From JABDKH01 sp963768565 (GTDB lineage Bacteria; Bacteroidota; Rhodothermia; Rhodothermales; JABDKH01): a stretch of 64,000 bases of DNA. The position numbers and the translations under genes were made by a program. Below are positions 8,946 through 20,335 of this stretch, in pieces (within the stretch, counting starts at the first letter, position 1; the number at the start of each line of letters is the position of its first letter). Where the stretch lies: contig CAVYIO010000006.1 in the NCBI GenBank assembly GCA_963768565.1, forward strand, positions 26,880 to 90,879, in the 5' to 3' direction. The notes under the pieces were generated by a model. That model had not been told where the DNA came from. It searched no databases and saw only the letters and a list, made by a program, of their open reading frames with translations.

Positions 8946-9185
8946 TCAGGTGTACTGGAACAGAATACCGAGCAAATAAACAATGATGATTACAATGACG
9001 ACGACCATTATGGCACCCACAACCAGGGCACCCTTGTACAGACGTCCCAGCGACTCCTGACGACCGACCGCTTTCTTCTGCAGTTCGAGAGCGTGATTGG
9101 CGACTCGCCGATATTCCTCGATCTGTTCTCGTTGTCCGTCGCGGATCTCCACCAGGAGTTGCCGAATTCCGTCGTCTGATTCCAT
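8946..9185 (-). CDS. 79-residue tail-anchored membrane protein
   Basis: The first ~52 residues are charged and helical (LLVEIRDGQREQIEEYRR, AVGRQESLGRLYKG) and could form a short coiled coil. The last 25 (GALVVGAIMVVVIVIIIVY and onward) form a single C-terminal transmembrane helix, so the soluble part should face the cytoplasm. I do not recognise the family. It lies between tamB and mlaE on the same strand, about 140 bases from tamB and about 165 from the mlaE start. The coding frame is supported by the clean charged/hydrophobic partition and by a start with no overlap to other genes. Confidence 0.6.
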   Translation of the reverse strand: MESDDGIRQLLVEIRDGQREQIEEYRRVANHALELQKKAVGRQESLGRLYKGALVVGAIMVVVIVIIIVYLLGILFQYT

Positions 9186-9328
9186 TTCCTTTGTGATTGA
9201 TTTCTCGGGGCAGCGAGAGCAATCAACGGCATGCGCATCGGACTCGCAACCGTTCTCCTATATCACTTTGATTTGCGTTCCGTCCTCGCCTTTCGTGAGA
9301 ACAAGTCGATCTCGACTCTGCGCTGATG

Positions 9329-12300
9329 TCAATACGCATATTGCCAGAGCAGGTTGACGCTGATACTTCCTCTCTTGGTCAGAAGGCGCAGCAGCAGACT
9401 CTCAATCAGTTCGAACTCGGCGGTGATTTCTCTCTTGTTTCCGAACGTGCTGCCCGAGGTGGAGCCGCCCAACGAGATGGGCTGAGAGATCGACAGGTAC
9501 AACTTGCTGTGGACGTACTTTCCGGCAGTCAGTCGCGTGTCCAGACCCTGCTGCTCAATCTCGACGACGTCGAGCCCGAGGCCCGATCCGGCGACGCCCT
9601 CGATGAGACCCGCGACCTGGCCCAGTGCAATGTCCGTCGCGAGGGCCCCACCACCGCCCGCTCCTCCGAGATGTAGCGACTCGCTGGCAGGCCTGCCGAA
9701 TGCGATGTACGAGACAATGTCCGTCAATTCCATGGTCGGGTCGGAGCTGAGTTCGACATCCAGGTCGTCGAGCTTACCGGTTGCCGCGAGCGTGATCGTA
9801 ACCTCGTTCTCCGGATTTCGCCACGCTCGAATCGCGTATGCCGCCTCGATGTCGAGCACGGGATCTTCCATTGACCCGTTATACGTCAGGTTGCCCTTCT
9901 TCAGGGCGAAGGATTTGCCAAACTGCACGATCCGGCTTCGCTCCGGCAGCACCTCGATCGATCCGAACGCCTGTTCGTCCTGGTTCGGTCTTTTTGAGAC
10001 CTCCAGGTTGCCAGTAAACTGGATATCCATCGTCGGATTTTTCTTTGACCGAATCCAGGTGTCCCTGCTGATCTTTACCGTGAGGTCCATCGACAGCGCC
10101 CTGTAGAAGTCAAACGTGGTCGTGTCACGTTCGGTAAGGCGGATCCCAAAGCGCTGCTCGACCGTCAGCAGATCCTGCATCGACAATTCGACGGGCTCAA
10201 ATTCTTCTATTTCCTTGACGAAGTAGATGTCGGCGCTGGCTACGTCGACGGTGCCGGTGAGTGTTGGACGGCGCGTGCTTCCGGCCAGGACGAGCTTCGC
10301 TCCCGCGACTGCGCGGTATTCCCGGTTCTCGACCGCAAGAAAGTCCTCGGTGGAAATATTGATGTCGAAATCGCCGAGAGTAAGTTCTTTCAGGCTGATC
10401 GACCCGGTCGCGAGCAGGGAGCCACGTCCGGACGTTGCCGTGACGCGATCAAGGTAGATCAGATCGTCTTCGAATCTGGATTCGACCTGGATATCGGCGT
10501 ACGTCACACCGAACTGGGTGAGTCGCAGCAGGCCTTTCGATATGGATGCGGACCCGTTCAGCGTTGGATCTGCAAAGGTCCCGCCTATGTCTACGCGGCC
10601 GGTCAGTCGACCTCCGATGTTTGAGAACAGCGTCGGATCGAGGAACGGCTTGACCCAGCCGATGGCAAAGCCATCGGCCTGAATTGTCAGCGCCGATTCT
10701 CCCAGCGCCCTGAGCTTGCTCGTTCCGGCTGCGATCCGCCCGGCCTCGTCCGTCTGGACCGACAACCGAAGATCGATCGGTACATAGCCATCGAGTGCGA
10801 GGGTCTTGCCGTCATCGTCTCGAAGCAGGGCGTTGACCTGCATGCGAAGATCCGAGTAGTCGAGATCAATGGAGAGGTCTCCCACGCGTTTGCGGAGCGC
10901 CGTGACGTCAGCCGTAAGTGACCCCCGGACCTGCGGCGCGTCCGCCCTGCCCGTGAGGTCGATGAATCCGCTTATGCGTCCGCCGAGACCTTGATAGCCG
11001 AAAAGATCGGTGACGGCCCCTAGTCGAAACGACTCGATACTGACGATGAGGCTCTGCTCACCATCCAGATCCACATACCCATCCACGGCAACCTGTTGAT
11101 CGCCCGCATACATCAGGAAATTGCTGATCCGGTATTCGTCACCCAGCGTCACCGTGCTGGTGGTGAGCAATTCCCAGCGCTGATTCGCCGGACCGAGGCG
11201 GAGCGACTCCAGCGTCAACACGGGCGCATCTGTTCCCAGTGAGACCCGGCCCGCCAGCCTTGCATCCGTCTTGTCGTCGATGACGGCGAGGCCCTCGAAG
11301 CGCAACTCGTCGTCTCGATATGCGACGTCAACCCGGGCAGTTCGGGCCGCGACGTTGGGTAGTGAAGCCTGTACGGCCTCGAGGCGCCCCTCTGCGTCAA
11401 CAAAGCGCAGGTCCGACTCGAGTCGCCCGACAAGTCGCGCGCGAATCTCGCCAACCCGGAGGTTTCCGTACGCGACGCGATGGAGTTGACCGTCGACCCG
11501 CACGCGTGTCTCACCTGCAGCGCCGCTGACCGTGATATCCACATCCCCGTCCGCCAGGACTTGATTCACGTCGGGAAGAAGCGATTGAAGTGGGCTCAGG
11601 TCTGTCACCACAGCGCGGAGCCTCAGGTCAGAACCGGGCGACGTGGAGTCGCCGTCGACGACCAATAGTCCGCCACCGGATACGGTCGCGACATTGGACT
11701 GTATCGAAAGCGTATCCAGGTTGAGGACGCCTGCCTGGAGCGAGAATACCGATATCGCCTCATCGACCGATACGTCGCCGATTCTGGATCTTCCGACCTC
11801 CAGGCGACCTTTGCCGGTGGGCCTGGGCCCCGCCAGATCGCTGCCGGAAAATGCAAACTCCATACTCACGTCCGACTCGAGCGAATCCATTCCCGCCAGC
11901 CGCGTCGGACTCATGCCAGCTATCGATCCTTCGACCTCAAATATGCGATCTCCAGCCACCTCGATCGAGCCGCTTACCAGCGCCTGTCCGCGCACCAGCT
12001 CGACCGCCGACTGAACGTTGACCTTCCCGGAATCTGCCGCGAATACCACCGTGCCAACCCGGATGGTATCGCTATTGATGATCGACTCTTCAACGTCGAG
12101 TTGGCCCGTCGCCATCATCGATGCTATTTCGAAGTTTCGCAGTTGCGCATTGAACGAACCATTCAGGTTCGTATGCAGAGACGACGTCCCCAGAATCCTC
12201 GACAACTCTATGCCTGCGAACCGTCCGTCCGATATCGATATGTTCGGTATCTCGTCCAACGGACGTCCCGTCGCGTTGAGAGACACAAGTCCATCCGGCG

Positions 12301-14454
12301 TCAACGCTTCGAGAGTGACGCTCATTAAACCTGCGGTGAGCGTGGCCTTGATATCTGCCGACTCGACGACCTGTTCATTGACGAGCGAAGTATCAAGTTG
12401 CACGGCCGCTTGTCCCGTTGCGCTGCCTCCAGCGAACGTCGCGCGCCCGGATATCGTCCCGGACAGATTCGTCTGCCACGCGTCGGTGCCCGTCAACGCC
12501 GCATAGTTGACCGAATCGAATCGCGCGCGTGTTATCTGGTACGTTCGGCTGCGTCCAAACGGCCGCACGGTGCCCTCAAGTTCGATCGAACCGCCGCTCA
12601 TATTGAGTGCTGCGGTCCCATTCACCTGACCACTCGCCATCCGGAGCGACGTGGCTCCGGATATCACTTTGTAGGCGCCGTAAGAAGTAGTGTCGAGGCT
12701 CAACGTGATGGCACCACGCGCCGTGGCGAGATCTCGTCCTTCCAACGTGCCGCGCAGGATGCCGCTCACCGATGACGCAGTGGTGTCCGAGGACAGGGCG
12801 GCGAAATCGATCTTCTGCACGGCGAGCCTGTCGATGACAACCGTGATTGGTGGGTCCATCGCGATCCGTCCGGTTCCGTCGAATCGCCCGTCGCCCACTG
12901 AGCCCGCAGTGGCGAAACGGATCTCGCCGTCGCGGATTGTCGCGTTGGTCGCGGCGATGACACCGGCACGGAATTCCAGGTCGAGGGGAGTAATGTCAAC
13001 CGGGCTGCCCCGTTCATCGACGTCAGATCCTGACCCTGCAAGTCCAGTGTCACTCGTCCGTTCAGATCCGATTTGTCTCGGGCACTCCCGAACCGCGCTA
13101 CGTTCAGGCCAGATACCGTGACTGAAGCCCAATAGGCGGGGGCGTCATCCAGGGGTCGGCCCGAGCCGTTCACCGAGAGCCTCGACCCGTTGACCGTGCC
13201 GGCCGCTTGCAGGTCCAGCTCGCCGCGTACCAGTTTGGCGTCAACAATTGCCGGGGATATCTCAAAGGTGCCGTACCGAAACGGCTCCATGTCCATACGG
13301 ATGTACCCGGACAGATCGTCTTTTGATGTGCCGGTGAGGTCAACATCCACATCGGCGGTCAGGCGTGATTGCGCCGGCTCCTTCGAACGCAGGACGTAGT
13401 TCGGATCGACGGCGTCAACACGGGCTGTGAACCGATATGCAAGAGCGGAGGCCGAGGGCGGTGACGCGTTTCCGCGCAGCACCACCGTCGCACCATCTCC
13501 GAACGTGAAATCGCCGGATATATCAAGCAAATCGGAGGACCCATCGATCTGCAGATCGGCATTCAGATTCGCATCCGGATTGAGTACGGGCACGAAGGCC
13601 TGAATGTCGCGAAAACCCAGTGGTGCGGCCGCCAGGGAAAAATCCAGATCCTGGAAATCCTGGTCCTGGCCGGTAAAGGCCACTCGGCCGCTCGCCTTCA
13701 GATCGCTCACGGACGACGTCAATTCAAGCCGCACCAGATCAAGAGCGCGATCCTTCAGCGTGCCGCTCAGAAAGGCTCTTACGGTATCAGAGGCGCCCGG
13801 AGGACTAAACCGAACACGCGCGGAGTCAATGTCAAAGGATGTCGCCGGTGACCGCAGATTCCGAAGAACAAGGTTCAGGTCGTGAACTCGCAGCGTTGAG
13901 TCGCGATCACGGTTGTAGAAAGATGCACGGGCAGTTCCCGACAGCAGCGTCAGTCCCCGGATTGAAAGTGGCGTCGATTCGTCTGTGGTATCAGCCGGCA
14001 GGACATTGATCAGGTTCCACGAACTGTCAGGGAGTTGCGTCATGACAATCCGGGGTCGCTCGATGTCAACGTCCGAGAGGGCGACTTCACCTCTGAGCAG
14101 GCGCCACAGTCCGATCTTGCCGGACAGTTGTGCCACCGACACCAGCGTGTCGCCGGAGTCGTCATAGAGAGATACGTCGCGCATCTGCAGGCCCGACAGT
14201 ACACCGCCCGACGCCTCACGGAAATCCAGTTCAGCATTCACGAACGGGTTGTACTTCCGCAGCGCCCACCGTCCTCCGCTGTCCACCACCGCGTCGACTT
14301 CCAGAAGAAGGAGCATCAGGACGATGATGGTCAGGACGGCCAGGGTCAGGCGAAGAACGGCTCGTGCAAGTCTTCGTGTCCACGGGCGGGATTTCGCGTC
14401 GGGCAGGAGTCCCGCGTCTTCGGTGCTGTTATGTTGTATGTCGCGTTTCGGCAT
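9329..14454 (-). CDS. tamB: TamB-like translocation/assembly protein (one frameshift)
   Basis: A giant AsmA-like/DUF490 protein of about 1,700 residues, split into two overlapping frames that switch near 12,950-12,970. The upstream frame supplies the N-terminus with one membrane helix (RLTLAVLTIIVLMLLLLEV, about 35-53) and AsmA-like repeats; the downstream frame supplies the rest of the beta-taco groove and the C-terminal DUF490 domain (SDPTMELTDIVSYIAFGRP, then ending SVNLLWQYAY). TamB spans the periplasm as a hydrophobic groove that carries phospholipid to the outer membrane and partners the Omp85 protein TamA. Six bases separate it from tamA upstream. A single-base error joins the frames, so the gene is probably intact. 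Confidence 0.88.
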
Positions 14455-14460
14455 TAACAG

Positions 14461-16591
14461 CTAGAACGTCTGACCGATGCTGAGGTGGAGGTTGAATCGC
14501 CGCGAGAATTTCTCGTTATCGATGCCGTTGTAGGCGTCCTCCGGCGATAGCAGGTCCTTCGTGGAAGGATTGAGTTTGAACGCGAGGTCGAGCCGTACCA
14601 GGCCGACAGGCGTCCGGTATCGGACACCCGTTCCGACCGCGTAGAACATGTTGTTCAGCCGGATGCGACCGTCGTCAACGATTACGGACGATCCGTCCGA
14701 GAGGGTCACCTCGCGCGACGAAACCTGACCGGCATCCGCGAAACTGGCGAGCTGCCACTTCCTGCCATATCCAGGAAGTGTGTACTTCAGTTCCATGTTG
14801 ATGGCAAGCCGCGTGCGTCCTCCGGCCGCTTCGTACACAATTCGAGTATCCTCCTGACCGGCCTGTCGCGCCGTCTTGGCGCCGAGCAATCCGGTGTTCC
14901 AGCCGCGCACATCTACAGCTCCACCGGCATAGAAAAGAATCGGATCGAATCGGTCTTCGAACAGCGGGTCTCCGCTGTCAAGTCGCTCCAGAGTTGATGC
15001 GAGTGGCCAGAGTCGGCCGATTTGAATTCTTGTTCCGATCGACCACCGCTTCGTGATGGGTACAAAGGCCTGCGCCTCCGTGCCGAGCTTGATGTACTCA
15101 ATAGCGGATCCGAGCAGCGCCTCGGCGCTCTCGACATAGGGTTGAAACAGGTACCCCTCTGCTCGGACTCAGGTAGTTGTCGAGCTTCCCGAACGTCCCT
15201 GAAAGAGACAGGACGCTCTTGTTGAACACGTCCTTCTGTTCGATGGTCACGTCGTCGCGCTGAGATGTGTATTGAAGCGATCGAACGAACGTGTAGCCGA
15301 GCGAGATTGGTCTGAACGTGTACTTCTGATATACGACGGATGTCACGAAGCCGACGTCCCGACGATTGATACCAAGTGTGCGCCCGCTCTCCCTGAGATT
15401 CGGGTCACGCTCGAATTGTATGAATGGTGAAAGACTGCCCGACAAACTGCGTGAAAACAGATAGGGCTGACCGATGCTCACCGAGAAGTTGAACAGCCGC
15501 GGAGTCACATTGTCGCCTGCCGCTGCAAGCCATCCGGTTTGTGCGATTGTGCTCACGGCGAAGTTGCGCGCGGCGCCCAGGAAATTGCGGTGGCGCCATT
15601 CACCTTGCAGTGCCACCCCGTCTTCTCGCGAGTAGCCCGACTGACCTGTAAGAAACCGGAGTTTTGCCTCTCTCACGCGGTATCGCACCGTGACCGTACT
15701 ATCGACGGACTGATCCGGAATATCCGACAGGGCCACGCGGAACAGCCGGAGTCCGAAGATGTCCTGCTGCCCTTGCGAGACTTTCTTGTTCGAGTAGATC
15801 TCTCCGCTCCGGAAAGGAAGTTCTCGAATCAGAATGCGGTCCTCTACGGACGTGTTGCCCTCGATAACGACGTCAGCGAAACGGGTGACGGGCCCGGGTT
15901 CGATCACATACTGGACGTCGGCCGTACTGAATACTGAATCGACTCGGGCCGAGGCGGTAACCCGTGCAAAGGCAAACCCGCGTTCCTTCATCCAGTTCAG
16001 CACCTGGTCCTGGATACGGATGCGCTCGGCATCGGTGTAGCGCTGACCCACCTGCAGCGAGAGTTGATCGCGAAAGCGAACCCAGTCACGTTGCAGTCTG
16101 GTCGGGAGGGCGTCGAGTGTATAGTTTCCGGCGGAGTCGTAGAAACCGAAATCCTGCAGGATAAGAGGCGGGCCCTCTACAATCGAAAAGATGACGTGGA
16201 TCGTGTTGTGCGTCGTGTCGAGTTGGCTCGCCGGATAGTCAACCTCCGCAAAGAGAAATCCATGCTCTCGATAGTGTCGACGAAGTCTGACGACATCTTT
16301 CTGAAGAACGACTGGATCGAACCGATGTCGAGTGGGCGAAACGAACGGAATGTATCGTTTCATGCGGTCGACGGTTGTCGGTGACGTCGTGACGATCTTC
16401 TTCTTCAGCTCGTCGGCTTCGAGTGTACGGTGATCCACGTACTTGAAGGAGATCTTCCGGACGAGCGTGCCGTCGTTTGCGTAGAATAGCGGTGCCTGGG
16501 CGTGTGTCGCCACGGGCATCAAGAATGCGGACAGTGCCGCGATGGTCCACAATAGGACGGACGCTGTTCGTATGCGGCGGGCCTCCATCAT
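14461..16591 (-). CDS. tamA: TamA/BamA-like Omp85 outer-membrane protein (one frameshift)
   Basis: About 709 residues once joined. The start is ATG 16591 with a signal peptide (TIAALSAFLMPVATHAQ). POTRA domains follow (for example HVIFSIVEGPPLILQDFGFY, and VTRFADVVIEGNTSVEDRIL), then the 16-strand barrel domain. The frame breaks near 15,155 inside a run of four C on the plus strand; the continuing frame reads YLFQPYVESAEALLGSAIEY and runs on to a C-terminal HLSIGQTF with the terminal Phe of outer-membrane barrels. Position directly before tamB and the lack of other partners favour TamA over BamA. A homopolymer indel is the likely cause of the break. Confidence 0.87.
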
Positions 16592-16700
16592 GGCTATGGG
16601 CCATAACCGATTCGTCGTTCTCAAGCTATGCAGAGACCGCTGAGCCACCGTCGAGACGATCATGGTTATCGGCGGGGCAAAACGCGCTGCGCCCACCGGT

Positions 16701-17649
16701 TCAATTCAGAGAATCGGCCGGAGTGCTTGACGACGGGACCGGCTCTGTCGCCGGGATAAGGGAGTCTGGCAGCACCTGAGCGCCCTGTTCTTCCGGCATG
16801 GCCGCTTCAACAGCCTCTGCAGGCGTCACGGCAGGGGCAACATACGCACTTACGCGGACCGATCCGTGCTGCGTCGCGAGGGAGATCTGGCCTGCACCCT
16901 GTCCAAGTCGTCCGCGAAATCGGGCGCCTGCATCCGCAGGAGAATACGATTCCGAAACGAAGTCGATTGAGTCGGTGCTGACCGCACCGGCCGAGGTCGT
17001 TAGCCTCAATGTTTCCGGAAGCAAGACGCGATACGTGTGCCGTGACATCGCCGTTGGCGGTGAGAAGGGCCACATCGAACGTCTTCGTGGTTGACGTAAG
17101 GGTGGCCGCTGCCGATCCGTTTCGGGTCCGTAGACGTACCGTCGAACTCGGGCCGAAGTAGCCTACGTCTCCGTGCTGGTTCTGGACTTCCACTTTTTCT
17201 GAAAGGCCGTCGATCGTGATGTTTCCAGCAACCCACTGAATGGTGATGGGCGTGCCCGCGGGCACCGTGCCCGTCACATCGAATCGGCTCAACGCATTCT
17301 GCGACGCCGTGAAGTTGTAGCGATAGGTCAGTTCGTCGCCGACCTCCTCGATATCAAGGTTGCGCAGTTGGCTCTGAGCTTCTGCCGGCGAGTCGCCCCG
17401 CGCGGTGCGCGTGATCGTAAAACGGGCAACATCCGAGTCGCTTCCTACGAGATTAATGGATCCGGCGAATCCGTTGAGCACAACCGTTCGCTGTCCGGGA
17501 GAAATGACCCGCTCAACGACGTCCGAAGACTCGTCGGAGCCCAGGAAAATAACACCCTCCTCCGAACGATTGATGGTCGGTTCCTGGCAGGCGCTGAAGA
17601 TGGCAAGCAGGGCGATACTGGTTGCCAGCGAGATGTACTGACCCTTCAT
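16701..17649 (-). CDS. DUF4097/GIN-like beta-helix lipoprotein (one frameshift)
   Basis: Joined from two frames that switch at about 16,985-17,005. The N-terminus carries a lipobox AIFSAC (Cys21). The mature part consists of short repeated beta segments (VVLNGFAGSINLVGSD, GNITIDGLSEKVEVQNQHGD, NGSAAATLTSTTKTFDVALL, NGDVTAHV) that form the right-handed helix of putative adhesin DUF4097/GIN-domain proteins. After the break the pattern continues (TSAGAVSTDSIDFVSES, GQISLATQHGSVRVSAYV) to a Pro/Ser-rich tail. Its role is unknown; such proteins are lipid-anchored and face the periplasm or surface. It lies about 110 bases upstream of tamA on the same strand. Confidence 0.75.
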
Positions 17650-17752
17650 GACCGAAGCACACGAGTTGTTGGACTTGTCGTCGAGGGATTAAGCATGCGC
17701 CGGCGGAATGGTTCCGTATGCGGCAGTTCCTGCGAGGCTAATCTCTTGCAAT

Positions 17753-18670
17753 TCATATGCCGTGTGGCCGGTCCGGTCCTTGCGGCGGCGTCTCGACAGT
17801 ATCCGGATTTCGTGACTGGTGGATCAGCACAACGAAGGCGCCCAGGATGAATATCAGCCCGGAATAGTACGCCCAGAAGACGAAGGCGATAACCACTCCG
17901 AACACATCTCCAAGCCCGGTGCTGCCGGACTCCGTGTAGCGCGTGAGCAGCCCTGCGCGCGAAGCATAGGTTGCAAACGCCACCTTGGCCATTTCGGTCA
18001 GCACGGCGGCGAAGACGGCCCCGGCGAGTGCGCTTCGTTTCCGCGGTCTCTGCTGCGGAACGAAATAGTAGAGTTGAAAGAACACCGCGCCGGAGAGTAT
18101 GGCGGGTACGGCAAGTCCGGATATCTGTAGTGCGCGGCGCCAACCGGTCTGGATCCACAATCGGTCAAGGCCGATGTGTGACAGAAAGCTCAGGTCCGAA
18201 ATGTTCACTGCCTGAAGAGCGAACGAGATGGCCAGTGAGAGCGAAAAGAACAGGCCGATCTGAACCGTCATGCGAAGATCCGACAGATACCCGAAAAGTA
18301 TGCCGAGGCCCCCGCGATCTGATTCCTGAAACACGCCGGCCAGGACCGATCGCACGGTGGAGAAGAGCGTGACGGCAACGAACAGGAGGCCCGCAGCACC
18401 GAAAAAGGTGAGTGAATTGCTCGACTGATTGAGGCTCTCAAGGAACTGGGTCAGCCAGTCCTGCTGAACATTTGGAACCAGGTCACGGACGAGTTGAGGC
18501 AGTGCGGAGCCCAGCAGGCCCATGAGAATCGCGGCAACCGGGATGATCGCGACAAGCGACTTGAAAGCGATCGCTTGCGCCCACAGAAAGACTGGCCTCG
18601 TATTAAGGAAGGTCCACAGTGCCGACGTATACGATCGGACGCTTCCCGTACCCTGTAGCTTGTCAGCCAT
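17753..18670 (-). CDS. YihY/BrkB-family inner-membrane protein
   Basis: 305 residues with six hydrophobic helices. Family marks are the early AIAFKSLVAIIPVAAILMG segment, the central VAVTLFSTVRSVLAGVF and the YYFVPQQRPRKRSALAGAVF motif, in which YxxxP and a basic run precede a Gly/Ala helix. Often annotated ribonuclease BN, but that assignment is historical; BrkB-like proteins are membrane proteins of unclear activity. It stands between clpX and the GIN-like lipoprotein on the same strand with gaps of about 125 and 100 bases. Confidence 0.88.
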   Translation of the reverse strand: MADKLQGTGSVRSYTSALWTFLNTRPVFLWAQAIAFKSLVAIIPVAAILMGLLGSALPQLVRDLVPNVQQDWLTQFLESLNQSSNSLTFFGAAGLLFVAVTLFSTVRSVLAGVFQESDRGGLGILFGYLSDLRMTVQIGLFFSLSLAISFALQAVNISDLSFLSHIGLDRLWIQTGWRRALQISGLAVPAILSGAVFFQLYYFVPQQRPRKRSALAGAVFAAVLTEMAKVAFATYASRAGLLTRYTESGSTGLGDVFGVVIAFVFWAYYSGLIFILGAFVVLIHQSRNPDTVETPPQGPDRPHGI

Positions 18671-18796
18671 GACCTGTCCAATGCGTGAGAGCGCGGGAAG
18701 AACGAAGAGGCGATAACAGCGCCGGTCTTGCAGATCCGAACATCAGTTGTGCAGGCCCGTGCATCAGACAGTGTACACGTTCACCGGCGCTTCTCG

Positions 18797-20077
18797 TCAG
18801 GCCGACGCCTTTCGTTTCTCAAGAACCGGTCGCTCGTTCGATTCAACTGTCGACAATGTAATACGACAGGATTGGATGTCGGGATGCGCGTGGATGTCGA
18901 ACATGACCTCGAGCATCGTGTCCTCCATGACGGCTCGGAGACCGCGTGCGCCCGTACCGAGTTTGCGGGCTTTCTCAACGACCGCATTCAGCGCGTCCTC
19001 ATCGAAAATCAGCTCGATGCCGTCCATGGCGAAGAGCTTCTGGTACTGCTTGATGAGTGCGTTCTTCGGCCTGGTCAGAATGCTCTTCATCGCTTCGTCC
19101 GACAGACCACTCAACGCTGCGCTCACGGGCAGGCGTCCAATCAGTTCTGGTATCAGCCCGAATCGTAGAAGATCATCAGGTTCGACGTGGTGAAAGATGC
19201 CGGGGTCGCGCCGGTCCATCTTTGTCTGAGAGTCCGTAAGGAAGCCGATGCTGCTCGTGGACATACGGTGCGAGATCAACTCATCGAGACCATCGAATGC
19301 TCCGCCGCAGATGAAGAGGATGTTGCTCGTATCGATGTTGATCAGACTCTGTTCGGGGTGTTTGCGTCCGCCCTTGGGGGGGACACCCGCGACCGTTCCC
19401 TCCAGAATCTTGAGAAGGGCCTGCTGTACTCCTTCGCCCGAGACGTCGCGTGTTATGGATGCGTTGTCGCTCTTCCGGGCAATCTTGTCGATTTCGTCGA
19501 TATAGATGATGCCGCGCTCTGCACGCTCAACGTTGAAATCGGCAGCATGGAGGAGATGGGCCAGAATGCTTTCCACATCTTCGCCTACATAGCCGGCCTC
19601 CGTCAGGGCCGTGGCGTCGGAAATGGAGAACGGTACATCAAGAATGCGAGCCAGCGTCCGCGCGAGCAAGGTCTTGCCCGTTCCGGTCGGGCCGATAAGC
19701 ATGATGTTGGACTTCTCCAGCTCGACGTCTTCGTACTCGTGGAGATAGTCGTCGGAGTCTACGCGCTTGTAGTGGTTGTACACCGCGACTGCGAGCGCCT
19801 TCTTGGCCTGGTCCTGACCAATGACGTACTCGTCGAGTGCGGCCTTTATCTCGTACGGAGTGAGGCGGCGTTTTGCAGAGCCACGACGAGTCGACCCTTT
19901 CGAACTTCCGACCGTGCTCTGATACGAAGCGATGTCACTACGCACGATACCGGCTGCATCGTTGATGCACCGGTCGCAGATGTACACATCGGGGCCAGCG
20001 ACCATCGAGGTAACCTCGTGCGCTGTTCTCCCGCAGAAGGAGCAGCGTATGACCTCGTCGCTTCGGCTGTTGCTCAT
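18797..20077 (-). CDS. clpX: ATP-dependent Clp protease ATP-binding subunit ClpX
   Basis: 426 residues, full length. The N-terminal C4 zinc finger is CSFCGRTAHEV...YICDRC (about 13-40). Walker A is GPTGTGKTLLARTLA, Walker B is GIIYIDEIDKIA, and sensor/pore regions include GYVGEDVESIL and the ISHRMSTSSIGF segment, which covers the RKH-like loop region. ClpX unfolds substrates and feeds them to ClpP; no clpP is adjacent. Upstream lies a divergent intergenic space (20,078-20,335) shared with the RNA methyltransferase gene; it has two near copies of CAACTTTG on the minus strand, close to the Bacteroidota -7 element, but no matched -33 box. Confidence 0.96.
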   Translation of the reverse strand: MSNSRSDEVIRCSFCGRTAHEVTSMVAGPDVYICDRCINDAAGIVRSDIASYQSTVGSSKGSTRRGSAKRRLTPYEIKAALDEYVIGQDQAKKALAVAVYNHYKRVDSDDYLHEYEDVELEKSNIMLIGPTGTGKTLLARTLARILDVPFSISDATALTEAGYVGEDVESILAHLLHAADFNVERAERGIIYIDEIDKIARKSDNASITRDVSGEGVQQALLKILEGTVAGVPPKGGRKHPEQSLINIDTSNILFICGGAFDGLDELISHRMSTSSIGFLTDSQTKMDRRDPGIFHHVEPDDLLRFGLIPELIGRLPVSAALSGLSDEAMKSILTRPKNALIKQYQKLFAMDGIELIFDEDALNAVVEKARKLGTGARGLRAVMEDTMLEVMFDIHAHPDIQSCRITLSTVESNERPVLEKRKASA

Positions 20078-20335
20078 GGAGAAAATCTGATTTGCTGCTC
20101 AGGATATGCCGGCTCGTACGACAGGACTAATGAACAGCTGCTCACTTGTCCTTGTATCGAGCGTTTCTGCACCTTACTTAAACATTATTACGCTGTGCAG
20201 ATTCCTCGCGAAAGATACCACAAAGTTGCCTAACCTTGGTGTCTCACTTACGGCATCAAAGTTGCAACACCCGTCGTGACGCCAGTACCTCATTCTGACT
20301 CTCTGCCACCGGCCGGCGCAGCCGAAAATGGGTCC

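Noticed and set aside
8120..8986. 288-codon open frame on the plus strand
   Set aside because: Antisense to mlaE; very His/Asp/Arg-rich translation without any domain.
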